A stretch of 64,000 bases of DNA from Plantago ovata. Its lineage: Eukaryota > Streptophyta > Magnoliopsida > Lamiales > Plantaginaceae. Location: positions 19,439,033-19,503,032 of the forward strand of contig CM051456.1 of assembly GCA_028274465.1 (NCBI GenBank), in the 5' to 3' direction. Shown here piece by piece: positions 45,693 to 58,459 of the stretch. A model generated the notes under the pieces. It was given only the letters and a program-made list of their open reading frames with translations. It was not told the DNA's origin and did not search any database. A program made the position numbers and the translations under genes. Position 1 is the first letter of the stretch, and every line of letters starts with the position of its first letter.

Positions 45693-45705
45693 TTATTGAT
45701 GATAA

Positions 45706-48700
45706 AGTTGTAATCTTCTTTCCGGTGCAAATGTGACTTTTTTATAGTTAAAGAATTGAAAATGCTGCAGATATGTAAATGTGTCTATAATTTTATTTAC
45801 TACATTTAATTATAAATCGTTAGTATTTAGTAAGTTTTATGACTCCAGTACATTTCAAATCAAATTCAATCTGAACAAAATATGACGGAAGGTTTGAGTT
45901 GTCCAATCATTAAATTTAAAACCTTAACTCACGTTGAATTTAGTTCGATCCAATGAATATTACTACGTAGGAGTATTCTATGTTTGGCTCAAGTAGAAGC
46001 AAAGAACTGAATGTCAATCCATTCTCTATAATAAAAAGAGAAATTTGACTTTACACTTCCACTTTAATCTAGAATAAGTCATCAAGACTTGAACCATAAA
46101 TCAAGTTAACTAGTAGTATAACACTCACTAATTTACCTCTAAGCAAACAACCCCTCCCTTTTAACTTTAAGTGTGTAAAAAAATTACAAAGTCAAAATCA
46201 ACGTAGCATTGAGAATGTCTGATCATGATCGATTTCATCCTTGAAAGTCACAAACCACATTAGCGCATCTGCAGTGCAGAATCAGAATGTCATTCTTATT
46301 CACACATTCTTATTCACACTTAAGGTAGTAATACTATTTGACTTTTAAGTTAAAACTTAAATGAACAGCCAAATAAATGCAGTAAGAGTCAAAAGGACCA
46401 CAAAGGCCACACCGTCCACTTGCACCGAAATTGAATGGCAATGCAAAATGCAACGCGCAACCCTTTTTCTCAATTATTCATTTTCATGCAACATTTTGCC
46501 CCTGCAAACAGCCTGAAAGCCACCATCATTATCCATATTCCTCCTCCTCGCTTTCTTTCTTTATCTTTTCTCCTCGTTTTACATTGTACAAGCAACTTCA
46601 ATTTTAATATTACTCAAAAGGGACCCCTTTTTTTGGCGTTACTTCTAGTTGCTGGTTTTCGGTGTATCCATTAAATTGTTATTATTATTTTTTCAAGACT
46701 TAGGTGTGGGGGATGATTGAACTAAAATTTGTGGGGACGTTCTTCGCATTTGTTTATTTCGTTGTGTCCAGATAATTGGCAAAGAGACCGAGTCGGCTGT
46801 GTATCCACTCCTCCACATGGAGAGAAAGACGAGAAGAGAATAATAATAAGATCCAGTGGAATTGGTATTTACTGATAGTGTTAGGCCAGGAATTCTTATG
46901 GCTCTGCTTTTGCTATCGTGGCTTATTTCTCTTGGCTCGCACGCATATTACTACTACTAGTTAACACTAGGAATAATAATTTCAGGAAAAAAAGAAAATA
47001 AAAGGGAAACACTAGGAATAATAATAAGGTGAGCAATATACATAGCTAGCCAATGCGAGTCGATCCCATAATATCAAGTATTTACACTAGGAAGACACCT
47101 ATTTACACTAGGAAGACACCTAACCGAAGGCATAGGGCCTAGGCTAGATTCAAACCAAAGGCATCTGACCATGTCACCGGATGAATCATACCTCGCCATC
47201 GGACCGAAGGCATCGACGGCAGAAGTCATGTCCAAGTTGGGAACTTTGGAGATGGATCAGGGACTTGACATCATCTCACAACTGGACAATATCCTGCACT
47301 TTAAGGATGGTCCCCCGAATTAACCTAAATACAACGCTTAGGTTTTACTAGTAAGGTATGCTCTAACATCTATCAAACTCCTAAATTGAGAGAGAGCCAA
47401 CCAGTCCCCTCGCGTCGGTCACTCTCCCTCGGACAGGCTCATATATATAGTTTCCTTTGAGTATGTTAGATCCAGCTCCGACCTGACCATATAGACTCAC
47501 CGATTAAACTAACACCCTTGCAAGTAGCCCCATGTATGGGACGGACATGAAGCGTCATCCGAACTAGAGGAGCGTTTTACCATAGTTGACCTTAAAATTT
47601 TGATTTCCCTCCTCAATTTTTAAATTAGTTTCAAACAATACCCTCTTGGCATATTGGATATGTCTACATGCCTCATCGTGTATGTTAGTTTTTTTTTTTT
47701 TTTGGCATTACATGTGGACAATTTTAAACATGGAACGTCATTTTTTTTTCCACGTTATGCGTTCATAATGGAATGCCATAAAATGCTTTGTGATTGTGAT
47801 GGGAAAAAGCTACTATACAACATATATATGTTAGAATTCAAAATCTTATATAATTGGTTTTATTTTAAATGGGGGTTGGCTATACAGTATGGACCACCCA
47901 AAAGTTAAATGGAAGTATAGAACCCAGAGTGTAGAAGTGTACCATAGAACAAGAGGCTGTCAATTGACTCCTCTCCGATAATATTCACTGAATGCATGAG
48001 CTCATTATCTATGTTAATAAGAGTATTATATTCCCGACTGTACATGAGATTCCTCCTATCTGGTAGTAAGTGGAACACCAGTTTGAGTCAGTGTCAGAGC
48101 ATGCTCAAATTTAGTCTATTTGGGTAATGATTTAGCGCTTTGTGGTTGCAATAGTTAGGCATCTGTTTGATGTGTGGATGCAATGTGTTAGGAATTAGGA
48201 TTAGTTCGGGAATCAAAGATTTGGTAAAATTATTAATTATCTGGACATGGAGGAGGATAAGATGCCAAATGCCCAAATGTACGATTGAATGAATGAATGA
48301 ATTTGCCAACTTCAAGACAAGAGATTTGTGAAGGATAATATGTCGTTTAGGTGATCCAAGTAAAATTAAAATGTGTTTGCATATAGCTAAAGTAGGTACA
48401 TCACCCATGTCCACGACAAATCATTCTGGTCAAGAAACTGGAAATTATTTCTTATAATACACCAGATTCCATTTGAATTTGATCATGTATGCATGAATCA
48501 TGATCATTACTAGCAGTAAGTAACATATGATAGTCACTATATATTCATATCATCATTTAGGTGCAAACTCTATTGTTTTTTATTAGAACTTGTAGCCCCC
48601 ACATTCAAACAATAGCATTGTTAGAAAATTCGAAACCTTAAGATACTGATCTACATAATCTCCATAAATGTGGCTTTCTCTTTTATTTCTCAAATACCAA

Positions 48701-50196
48701 ATGTTACCACCAAACACTCAAAAGAAAGAGATATTAACGGGACATTAATGTAGTCAACCGCACGCATAAGTGCGACCGTCTTTGATCTAAGATGACATAA
48801 TCACAAATTCTCTTTCCATGTGACCAAGAGAATTATACTTCTCTCTTTAACCAACTGAGTCAACCATTTCGACCAAAATCATGTAGATATTGTTATTCTA
48901 ACGTCGCACTTTGAGTAATAAACATACATTTGATCTTTAAACATGGTACATGAAGAGACGAATATGTATTAATAAAATGGTTTTCATACGCCTAGATTCT
49001 ATCTTCATTGTAATTTGGTGTCATTTGTAATTTTCGAGTTCTCTCTCATTATGTATAGCGAGACTACCAATCGACATAATTATAAGTTCATTTCACGGTC
49101 ACAAGTTCAAATTCTACCCTAGGACCTTCCAATGCCCGACACATAGGTAGAAAATTCTCCGCATGTACGTGACGTTTTGTGTTTGCTTTGAAAGTGAAAC
49201 ATATCGAAATGATAAATTGATTCGATAGCAATTAAACTACACATTACTTATTTGGCATGTCTACCGAAATTCAGAAAAGGTCCTAGCAAATTAGGACATA
49301 CTGAGATTTCCTGAATTGTGGATCTTGAGCTCCTCTGGACTATATACCAATATATGTCAAAAACCAACCAACAATCAATCTTCTGACCTCAAATTTTTCC
49401 TTCTGATATTTTTTTTCCTTCACAAAACTAATACAATCAAAGAACACAAAATGAAATCTAAAATGGATCGGAGTTGTGTGTTTGTTTCCCCTGTTTTGTC
49501 GTTTTGTTGATTTATTATAGTAACATGGGGATTATGCCCTTTGCAACCCATATTCAGCCTTCAGTTATCCAATCGTATCTTCTGCAGGAACAAGTCAATT
49601 TATCACGTTGTCTTTGTTTCAATTTAAATTTGGACATTTCCTCTATGGCCTATTTTCGACTGCCTTAAATCCTCCCAGCTCTAGCTAGAGACTCAACCAG
49701 ACAACATGTGGAGTTTGATGGCTAAATGAAACCATGCAAGTTGCAACCAATCTTACAATGCTCTCTAGTCCCGTAACAAAAAATAAATACAAGGTGAGAA
49801 GAAAAGGTTTTTGTGTGAAGATACTTATAATGAAACTGAAAATTGACAAGATCGGATAAGGTGACAAATAATGTAGGTTAATGTCAGTATAACTGATATT
49901 GTAATTGATTTGAAACTCTTCATTGTGATATTTTTCTTATGTTCATTACTCATTGTGATACTTATAATGATTAACTTTTATTATTAATAAAATTTTAGCC
50001 TATTAAAAAAAGTAATAAAATATCCTAATTAATGATTAACTTTTATTATTGCAATCATTCCTTTATTGTTAGTATAAATGGTAGCTAGGTTGACTAATTA
50101 TATTTTTCTAGTTGGAGGGTAAATAATTTCTTTTCTCGGGTTTATCCAAAAGAACTCCAGACCTTTCTTTTCTGGAATTTTTCTAGAAAAATTTCA
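45706..50196. other. Long gene-poor spacer
   Basis: About 4.5 kb with only short, motif-free frames. A GC-richer island at about 47050-47530 looks like a decayed dispersed repeat that I cannot classify. The remainder is AT-rich. Confidence 0.45.
47079..47120. repeat. Exact 21-bp tandem duplication
   Basis: Units 47079-47099 and 47100-47120 are identical (begin TATTTACACTAGGAAG). Confidence 0.95.
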
Positions 50197-50489
50197 GGTC
50201 ATCTCCGGCAGTCATCCTTTCTCATCCCCTCTCTCTTATGCCACGTCAGTGTCCCAATTATTCATCCCCAAACTACTCTAACACTCATACCCTCTCATCT
50301 CACCCTTTTTCATTTTAAGTAATAAAGAAACAAAATAAAATGAACATAAAGGAAGTAAATGAACATAAAAGATACAGTTTAAAATTAAAAAAAAGAAACA
50401 AAACAAAGAAGTAAAGTAAAATGTGCTCATCCGCGACTCACTGGGTGAGGCTGAGAAGAGCACCTCATCAGTCTTTGTTGGAGAAGTCA
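50197..50489. mobile_element. Diverged GGCCATCTCC-family MITE
   Basis: The left end GGTCATCTCCGGCAG and inner CTCTCTCTTATGCCACGTCA match the MITEs at 9154 and 52214 (CTCTCATGCCACATCA). The right end GTTGGAGAAGTCA is the imperfect complement. Borders are approximate and no clear target duplication was seen. Confidence 0.5.
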
Positions 50490-50909
50490 TGAAGGGTGCT
50501 TGCTCTCCTTAAATGTGGAGTAATTTTATGATGCATGACTATTGGGAAGTTCTAGGTGCGCGCACCACTGAGGAAAAGTGCACGGATTAAAACGCATGTT
50601 GATATTTGAGACGAGCATATCACCCCAGATAGCAGCTTATGCGTAATCGTGCCGACCCAAAGGGTCAGACATTCGATCCATTAGTGGCCAGGGTGTGGAG
50701 CATCTCCTTATCTTATTTTACAAGGTAAGTGGGAAAAAAAATCATTTATCGATATAGTTTATGTTAATTGAATCATCCTAGTTTGATATAATAAAGTGAA
50801 ATGAATTTATTAATTCACTCGATAATTTAATACTCAAACACGAAATTGAACAAAGTAGCATCATTACTATTACAAGTTGGAATATGATTGAAGCAGTATG
50901 AAATTGGTT

Positions 50910-51422
50910 TTACATAGTAGGAGGAGGAGGGCATGAACCGATGCATATACATTTATCAACGGTTTCATAGTTTTTCAAACATTTGGCATCAAACATTTCC
51001 ACGCGTTTATTCAGTTTGCAAAGCTCCCAGCATCCCCGGGGGTTACATCTTGGATAATCTAGCGAATCATGGCATAGATCTTGTGACAAGGCACCTACTA
51101 CAAATCGAGAGAGAAAAAAGTTATAGTAGTCGATTGAATTTAGCTAGTAATAATCCCAGACTCGGAGCAACAATTGTTAATAAGTAATTTACTTTTTTAT
51201 AACACCTAAATCATTAGTGAAAATACACAAAATTGCTTTAGAATTAACAATTTTATCCATCACTGGTTTTTAGAAGAAAAATTAAACAAAAATATGTACA
51301 GTAATGGCTAATTAATAAGTTTGAACATTGAAACACCAACAAAACCAAAAGTTCTCTGCCTTACATGGTGCAGTCAAAAGCAGCATTGCTGAAAACATCA
51401 AGGCAACGAAAGCTTTCATCAT
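50910..51422 (-). CDS. Defensin-like cysteine-rich secreted peptide (DEFL)
   Basis: Exon 1 (51422..51365) and exon 2 (51097..50910), joined by a 267-bp GT-AG intron in phase 1, encode 81 aa. Residues 1 to about 24 form a hydrophobic signal peptide (MMKAFVALMFSAMLLLTAP). The mature part has eight Cys: C28, C37, C42, C46, C59, C69, C71 and C75. Spacing is C-x8-C-x4-C-x3-C-x12-C-x9-C-x1-C-x3-C; the CxxxC and CxC elements are the signature of the cysteine-stabilised alpha-beta fold. Intron placement between signal peptide and mature domain is the usual DEFL layout. A TATA box is 75 bp upstream. Family members act as antimicrobial or cell-signalling peptides; the actual role is unknown. Too fragmented to appear as a single open frame. 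Confidence 0.82.
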
Positions 51423-51496
51423 TTTCTCTACTCTTTTCTTTTCTCTCAACAGGTTGAAATCTGTACGTATGGCTAGGCAAAGGCTTTGAGTTCATG

Positions 51497-51504
51497 TATA
51501 TATA
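51497..51504 (-). promoter_or_regulatory. TATA box of the defensin-like gene
   Basis: TATATATA on the minus strand, 75 bp before the ATG at 51422, predicting a leader of about 45 nt. Confidence 0.6.
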
Positions 51505-51782
51505 GAACAATCTATATATGGTGAAATTGTGATGATATTAGTGGCTTTTGCTTTAATTGATTTAGATTGTGAAGTTACACCAAATAATTTTTGTGATTTG
51601 GAGAATGTCATTCTTGATTAATAAAATTTTACCATATCATGTGAATGATATCAAAGACTATTTTAAAAGTTGACTAAACGAGACAATCTATATAGCCTAT
51701 ATGGTTCAAACTCAATTTGTATAATAAATATAATATTGACTACTTTATTTATTAGTTATTTTCTAAATTTTAATTTTAACCA

Positions 51783-52040
51783 ATTTTATTAGTTACTTCC
51801 TCCGTAGTTAATTACTTACTTCTCTATTTTATTATAATTATTTCCTAAGTTTCAATTTTGACTACAAATTACTCATAAATTGTATAAGATATAATAAATA
51901 TAAAGTGAAATTAAATTTTGAAATTATACTTCATTTACTTTTATAATATAATTTTATTAATTTATTAATCTTGCATAATTTGGAAATAATTTGTGATGAA
52001 AGTTAGTCAAAATTCTAACTTAGGAAGTAACTAATAAAAT
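51783..52040. mobile_element. Foldback MITE with perfect 19-bp inverted repeats
   Basis: ATTTTATTAGTTACTTCCT at 51783-51801 is the exact complement of 52022-52040. Further inverted blocks (TTTCCTAAGTTTCAATTTTG-like) lie inside. The CTTCCTCCGT motif recalls Stowaway ends, but no TA duplication is secure. Confidence 0.65.
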
Positions 52041-52213
52041 GGATGAAAGTATCAAAATTATGAATTGTCTTCGCTCTTTACCATTTTTATGCGCCATAGT
52101 AACAACTTACTTTCAGGATTTTGGTACCTACCAATTAATCAAGGTGTAACGTTAATATTATTGTGCCCACCACGATTTATACTTAAAATCACCTACTTAT
52201 AATGGGTTGGTTA

Positions 52214-52471
52214 GGCCATCTCCGGCAGATAGAATCCAATAGAATCCAAAATACACTCTCTCTCATGCCACATCAGCTTTCCACTCAACAGACCCAAACA
52301 CCATCAACCATCTACAACAGTTAGAACCCAACAGAAACCACCATTTAAACCCAAAAAAGCAACAGAACCCAACAAAATCGGTTATGTAGTTCTGTCATTA
52401 AATCCAACAAAACACTATTGGAGTTCTGTTGGGGTTCTGTTGAGGCCAACATAACACTACTGGAGATGGAC
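52214..52471. mobile_element. Harbinger-like MITE (GGCCATCTCC family), 258 bp
   Basis: Ends GGCCATCTCCGGCAG and, on the right, ACTACTGGAGATGGAC. TTA is duplicated at 52211-52213 and 52472-52474. Shorter than its relative at 9154. It lies 70 bp before Harbinger E2. Confidence 0.85.
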
Positions 52472-52540
52472 TTAAGGTTTGTATACATAAACCGCTATTA
52501 TCCGCCCGTGCTCAAGAAAAATAATACGAGTACTCTGTAG

Positions 52541-52559
52541 GGAGGTGTTTGGTTATGTA
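52541..52559. repeat. Left terminal inverted repeat of E2
   Basis: GGAGGTGTTTGGTTATGTA, preceded by the TAG duplication at 52538-52540. It differs from the right repeat at one base. Confidence 0.9.
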
Positions 52560-53582
52560 GATAATTGAGTTTATGCACTGTTGGATAATTAGCAAATTCA
52601 ATTTGGTCCAGTAGAGAATGGGGGATAAGATAATTGGGCTGCCCAAGATAATTGGGCTGGGCAGCCCTCTGATTGGTCCGTTGCTGTTGCGCTGGCAAGA
52701 CGGATAATTATCCGGCCGTTATCTTTCTCCCTCTTTTTTCATCGATAACGCATTATCTGTGACGTTTCTTCACGTCACTACTGAAGTCCCCACCATGTGC
52801 AGCAACAGTGCTCTGTTCTTCAATTACGCTACTACCCTGTACTTGGCCATTTATAAAGAAAAAAAATCCCCAATTTCTTCCACAATCCGAATTCGACTTT
52901 AGGGTTCTTCGTCTGCGCTTCCAAGGTCCGTTTTCATTGTCTCCAGCCATTCATCATTGTTATTTCGTTTTTTCCAAAATTTTGTTTTCCATCCCATGTA
53001 TCTGTGCTGTTGTGGATGGATCTGTACGTATCTTTCGTTAATGAGGTCATTTAACCCGTGCAAATATTTTAGTTGCAGGTTTCCAGCTCTCCTACTCTTA
53101 CCGGGTACGCGTTCTTCACCGCTGCTAGTACGGTTACGGTAACTTCTTGTCCTCTAGTAAATGCACTACATGTTTTCCACATTTGAGCATTACTGAAATG
53201 TTGTAATTACTTAAGTTTCATGTGAAGTAAGGGTTTAGGTAGTTTACTTCCTGCTGCTGGGGTATTGTAATTTTCAAGGATGTACACAAATAGTGTTAAA
53301 ACATTCAGGTTGGTTTGGTTTAGAAAAAGTCAGTTGTAGTGATGCCAGTTTTCTGTGAAATACTTAGGCATGTAGCTCACTGATTTTGAAGTAATTACAT
53401 TAAACCAATTTAATGCAATTGATAAGAAATGAAATTCTGAAGAACCAAATAGTTGAAGACTAGTGATTTAAAAAAAAAAAACCTATCATATTGCTAGACA
53501 ATGGCTGAATAGACGTTTAATGGGAAACCAACATTACTTTGTTAAAAATTTAAAGCATTTCATTACGTCAATCTAAACATAG

Positions 53583-56500
53583 ATGGATTTGAGGCGTCGG
53601 CAACTACTGTGGATGTTAATACAGTTTAACAGAATGAACATGGAATTGTTCATGGCCATCGGGATCTTGGCGGCTGAGGTAAACATGAGAGTTTACAGGA
53701 TGCGGCTTATAGAGCATGAGAACGCAATGCCATACAATATGCGTTTTCGACTGTATGTTCAGATTGATCGGAACTTCCGCCTGTTTGTTGATGATGACAA
53801 AGCTTGCATAAACAATCTTCGCATGGACCGTAACTGTTTCCACAGTTTATGTGAGTTGTTGCACACGAAAGGTGGTTTGAGGGATGGCCTTTACGTGTCA
53901 CTTAAGGAACAGGTTGGGATCTTCCTTTCCATAATTGCACACAACAAGAAAGGGAGGATAATCCATTTCGACTTCATTCGATCAAGCGAAACTATAAGTA
54001 AGTACTTCCACAAGGTTTTAAGGGCTGTTTTGGCTGTGCACAAGGATTTATTGGTTAAGCAAACTCCTGTCACCCCCGATAATGCACCAGCAAGATGGCA
54101 ACCGTTCCAGGTTTGACCATTTGAACATACTGTTGTATCTTGTACCATCGTATGTTCGGTACTTTTGTTTGTAATGCTGGCCCTAATATGAATTTTTCAA
54201 CGTCTTAAATGGTACATTTTTTCAGGGATGTCTTGGTGCTCTTGATGGGACTCATATCCGGGTCCTAGTACCTAAAGACAGGCAGATGCCTTACCGTGGG
54301 CGTAAAGGTGTTGTTACGATGAATGTACTTGCTGCATGCAACTGGAACATGGAGTTCACATATGTTCTTTCCGGTTGGGAAGGGTCAGCGGTTGATAGTC
54401 GGGTTCTAAGGAATGCTCTCGCTAGACGTGACGGATTACGTGTACCAGATGGTAAGTACTCGTACTTCTTGTCATTCTGTTAAAATTCCTTGTCCTTGTT
54501 GCCTTGCTAGTATAAATATTTAACAAAGACATTACTTAAAATAGTGAAAGTAAAGATAACTTCCTTGTGCTGGTTTGTTAGTTTATATAGGTGTCAACAA
54601 ATTAAGAATACTGTCACACTCCTAATAAGGCTAACATGCACTCAACAAAGTACTACTAGGTAGTGTTATGCAGAATTGTATTATGGAATGTAGAGTAACA
54701 TGCATGCGATAAGTGTGAGTTGAAATGAGGGTAATAGAGTGTACCTAAAACCAGGAATCCCAAGTTGAAGAGCACCATTGAAAGTGGGAGATTTTAATGT
54801 GTGTGAGCTGGTTTGGCAATATCAAGTGAGTGGTGGGGGAACATTTATTGTTGTTCATCCAAGATCATATGATGAATTCCTCTTTTTCATCTCAGACATT
54901 GACAGAAAATAGATCTCATTTCAATACTGCAGATTTTGACTTATCAGACAACAAAATGCATATGAACACTCCAGAAAACATCTCAGGTCTAATCCCGCAG
55001 TGTTGTACTCCGTCCCATTACTTTATGACCTGTGTTTGGGCCTTTGAATGCAGATATTATCTCCAAATCTGTAGCTTTAAAAACATGGTGTTTAACCATA
55101 TGTTCAAAGTGACTAAGTACCTAATTAAGCAACTTATGCAACACTGCTACTATGATTTAATCTTCTTGGAACAGTTGATTGCATCTTGTGTTCATTGAAA
55201 TGTTTAAAAATTCAATAATATTCAAAGATGCGAAAGACAACAATATGGTGACAGAAAACCATAGAAGAGACGCTCACATGTATACAAGTGACCTTTATCT
55301 TGAAATGCAATAACATTTCATACCATTAGTGGTTTGCACAGTAAAATTTTGCCCAGACATAGTTTATCTATATAAGGAGGGCTATTCCATGCAGAAAATA
55401 CGTGCATCAGTTGCTTATTGATGGAAATCATTGAACAATACATCATTGCAACAGATGCTTTTTCTGCAGAAATAATTAAAGGGGAATTGTAATTAAACAT
55501 TTAATGCTACAAAGGTGCATTTTAAAATGGAAAAAATGTTACTGAATTAAGTTTTGTAAATTGTGTTGTGAGTACGTAGTTGTATCTTTGATTTTACAAG
55601 AAATGTGTATTAGGTCAGAATCAGAGGCTCTCTGTTTGTTTTAATTTTGCATTCCACAAGTAAATTTCACAGGACTTCTGTCTTATAACTTGGCTGCAAA
55701 CTATGGATTATAACATTTCATCCCATTTAGTGAGTAAAGTGTGCTGTAAATGTATTTATTTACAGGGGACAGCACTGTATTTATTTATAACATGGCTGCA
55801 AACTATGTATTTATTTATACGAGGGACCTGTACTTGGACTATTTGGAAAACGGTTTCAAAGTTGTGTGGTTCAGCTGAATCACCTTTATTTTGTTTTCTT
55901 TTTTTACTAACATGCTTACTTGTAGTACTCATAATTTCTTACTAATTTCAGTGAGACATGTATTGCTTGCAAATGGGTTAAAGTTATCTTTTAATTTAAC
56001 ATTTTTATTTGAGATATACTATTAAGTAATATGTGACATACCTGTTTCCTTCCACATTGATAAAAAAGATGTAAAGTGTTTAAAAAACAAATTAGTTGTA
56101 AGAGTGTTGCTACACTTTTGCAAATACACATTATACAATTTCATTACAAATACAACTGATGTCACCATTTTGTTTTTATTTCTGTAAATGAACATGAAAT
56201 ATTGTTGTAAAGTTCTTTTAAGGCTTCCTCTCAAATCAAACACTAAAAGGAACCGAGGCTGGTTGGTAGACTAGTAGTAATTGCTAAAATACTACAAAGC
56301 AAATTTCAATGGTACTGTTTGGTTAATTTATTACTATGTTTTGTTAGATAGATTGTTGCCTCGCCAATCAGTTATATTTTCTTAAAGATGTTATTATATA
56401 ATTGCCTCTAAACCCATGGGATTGGTTTCTGAATTCTGCTGTGACATTACAGGACAATACTATCTATGTGACAATGGTTACACCCATGGGAAGGGATTTG

Positions 56501-56925
56501 TAACTCCGTACACCCGCACGAGATACCACTTACAACAATGGGGGTATGGTACGGATGCACCTCAGGACAAGAAAGAGTTCTTTAACATGGTTCACTCCAA
56601 AGCTCGCAATGTTATTGAGAGGTGTTTTGGGTTGCTAAAGAAACGTTGGGTTTCATTGGATGAGCAGTCTAAGTATCCGGTGGAGACTCAGGGTAGAGTT
56701 ATACTTGCATGTTGTCTGCTGCAGAACTTCATAAGGAAAAACATGTCCCGGGATCCGGCTGAGGATGAACCACTAGATGAAGACATGGACGATCCTATGG
56801 AAGATGACCATTCGGTTGATTATGTCCAAGTGGTTCGACGATCTGATGAATGGGACGACTTCTGTGACAATCTGGCACAACAACTTTACGATGATTGGCT
56901 AGCTATCCGTGGCGGCCAGCCATGA
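53583..56925 (+). CDS. HARBI1-like PIF/Harbinger transposase (E2)
   Basis: Exons 53583..54110, 54226..54451 and 56453..56925 encode 408 aa. The intron sites and phases (0, then 1) are the same as in E1. The nuclease triad is D183 in GALDGTHIR, D258 in YLCDNGYTHGKGF and E307 in ARNVIERCFGLLKKRW; spacings (75 and 49) almost equal those in E1 (76 and 49). N-terminal helices include NLRMDRNCFHSLCELLH. The acidic C-terminus (DEPLDEDMDDPMEDD) is typical of the plant proteins. The second intron is 2001 bp, against 97 bp in E1, and holds no recognisable gene; it may contain an old insertion. No defect is seen, so it is probably active or only recently silenced. Confidence 0.92.
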
Positions 56926-57409
56926 TTAGGACTGCTTACACTTGCATGCATTTTAAAATAAATTAGGAACTTCATATTAATGCATTAAAATTAATGACAT
57001 CATGTCCACTTGTGTTGCTGACATGGAATTAGAATTCTTTGTCAACATATCTTATGTGCGCTGAACATGGAAGGGCTCATTTTCTTTTGTTTCCTGTCAC
57101 CTTCTGTTTGTAACAGCTATGTGCTATTCTGTTGTTCATGTACTAAAATATTAGTGTTAGTTTTGTCTTGTAATACATGCCCTCCTGAATTTTTGGTGAT
57201 AACGTTGAAATACATTTATGCCTGGAGTATTATTATTTGTGAATAGTATTTCTTACTTACTGTTGGTTACTTAAGTATATCCTGCAGTATGTACTTTTGT
57301 ATTTGGTATACATTAACCTGCCATTGGGACACTGTTATTAATTAAGTCATTATTTTTCCATATGAAAGGTGTGTACAGATTGGGAAACAAATCTGCTCGG
57401 CCTCCCAGT

Positions 57410-57886
57410 ATGGCTTCACTACGAGGCCAGTATGTTCCTACGGCAAGTCCAGGGTCAAGTCAGGTTAGTGGTACGACTTCAGGAGCGGCTGATGAAGTGG
57501 CGCCTATCCATACCCCTGCCACGTATAATTACCTGCAGCAAGGATCAGCTCCAACCCATGGTTCTCTAGATCCAAGTTCCCTTTCACAGCCCAAAGTACC
57601 TAGGTTTGTGTGGGATAATGAGGCAACTTCAACTCTATGTGATTGCATGAGGGAAGTTATGAACCTGGGTATGCGTGACCATAGTAACAAAATGACTAAC
57701 GTGCACACAACCATGGTTAAGATGATGCGGAGTAGGCTTGCTGGCTGCTATGTGGTTCAGTCACAGATTGAATCCAAGCTTAAGTACTGGAAGAGACAGT
57801 ACGTTGAAGTTAAGAAGATTATCGATAAAAGTGGAAGATTGTTTCTGTTAGTTATTTGTTGTCTTTGTTGCTTAATGACTGTTTAA
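57410..57886 (+). CDS. Myb/SANT-like partner of E2, C-terminally truncated
   Basis: 158 aa from the Met that follows a possible acceptor (tgtgtacag). After a Ser/Gly-rich leader, the Myb/SANT-like domain runs from about 75 to 142: FVWDNEATSTLCDC, SQIESKLKYWKRQYVEVKK and IIDKSG. In relatives, IIDKSG is followed by FGWD and a second half (in E1, YGKAIEGKNNKPLPYYE); here the frame ends in a hydrophobic LFLLVICCLCCLMTV and nothing similar follows downstream. It stands where the intact SANT gene stands in E1, 485 bp after the transposase on the same strand. It may be a relic or a DNA-binding-only protein. Confidence 0.65.
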   Translation: MASLRGQYVPTASPGSSQVSGTTSGAADEVAPIHTPATYNYLQQGSAPTHGSLDPSSLSQPKVPRFVWDNEATSTLCDCMREVMNLGMRDHSNKMTNVHTTMVKMMRSRLAGCYVVQSQIESKLKYWKRQYVEVKKIIDKSGRLFLLVICCLCCLMTV

Positions 57887-58459
57887 TGATTGTGGAACTT
57901 CGATTCTGTATTAAGCCAGTCACTTAAAATAATCAATGGTATAACTTTGACAAAAGTTATAGTAGTTGTGCCCCCTCAATAGTTGGCAGAATTATACAAC
58001 TGAATCTTAATTTGTAACTAAACATAACCCGGCAATCGATAATAGTTTAACTTGTTGCAGAGTATTGAAGAGCCAAGGAACGTAGACCTATAAAATATGA
58101 TAATAACACCAAGTAAAAGCAGGACTTCATGAAAATACGACACGTACAACAACATGGAACTTGTAACAAAGTTACTTAGCTAGTATTAATATTGCCTCGG
58201 AACAATTTCATGACTTCAATTTAATTCCTCTAGATCATTCATCCTCATCAGTAATCTCAACATTCGAATTGTTCGATTATCACAAATGAAATGAAATTGA
58301 GCATGCAATCTTACCTAGAATAAAAGTGACAATGCATACATTAATAGAAAACAACATACTTAAATTTAACCGACATCATTGTTCGTGAAGGTTAGTAGGA
58401 AACCGAGGGTAAACAACAGCATAAAAATTCCCTTGCTACCACCGTTCATGGATCCAAAG

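Noticed and set aside
46435-46674. Small frame with hydrophobic segments that could be a secreted peptide
   Set aside because: No Cys pattern, no second exon, no promoter signal; likely chance.
48094-48414. 106-codon minus-strand frame
   Set aside because: His/Leu/Ile-rich composition from AT-rich DNA, no family resemblance.
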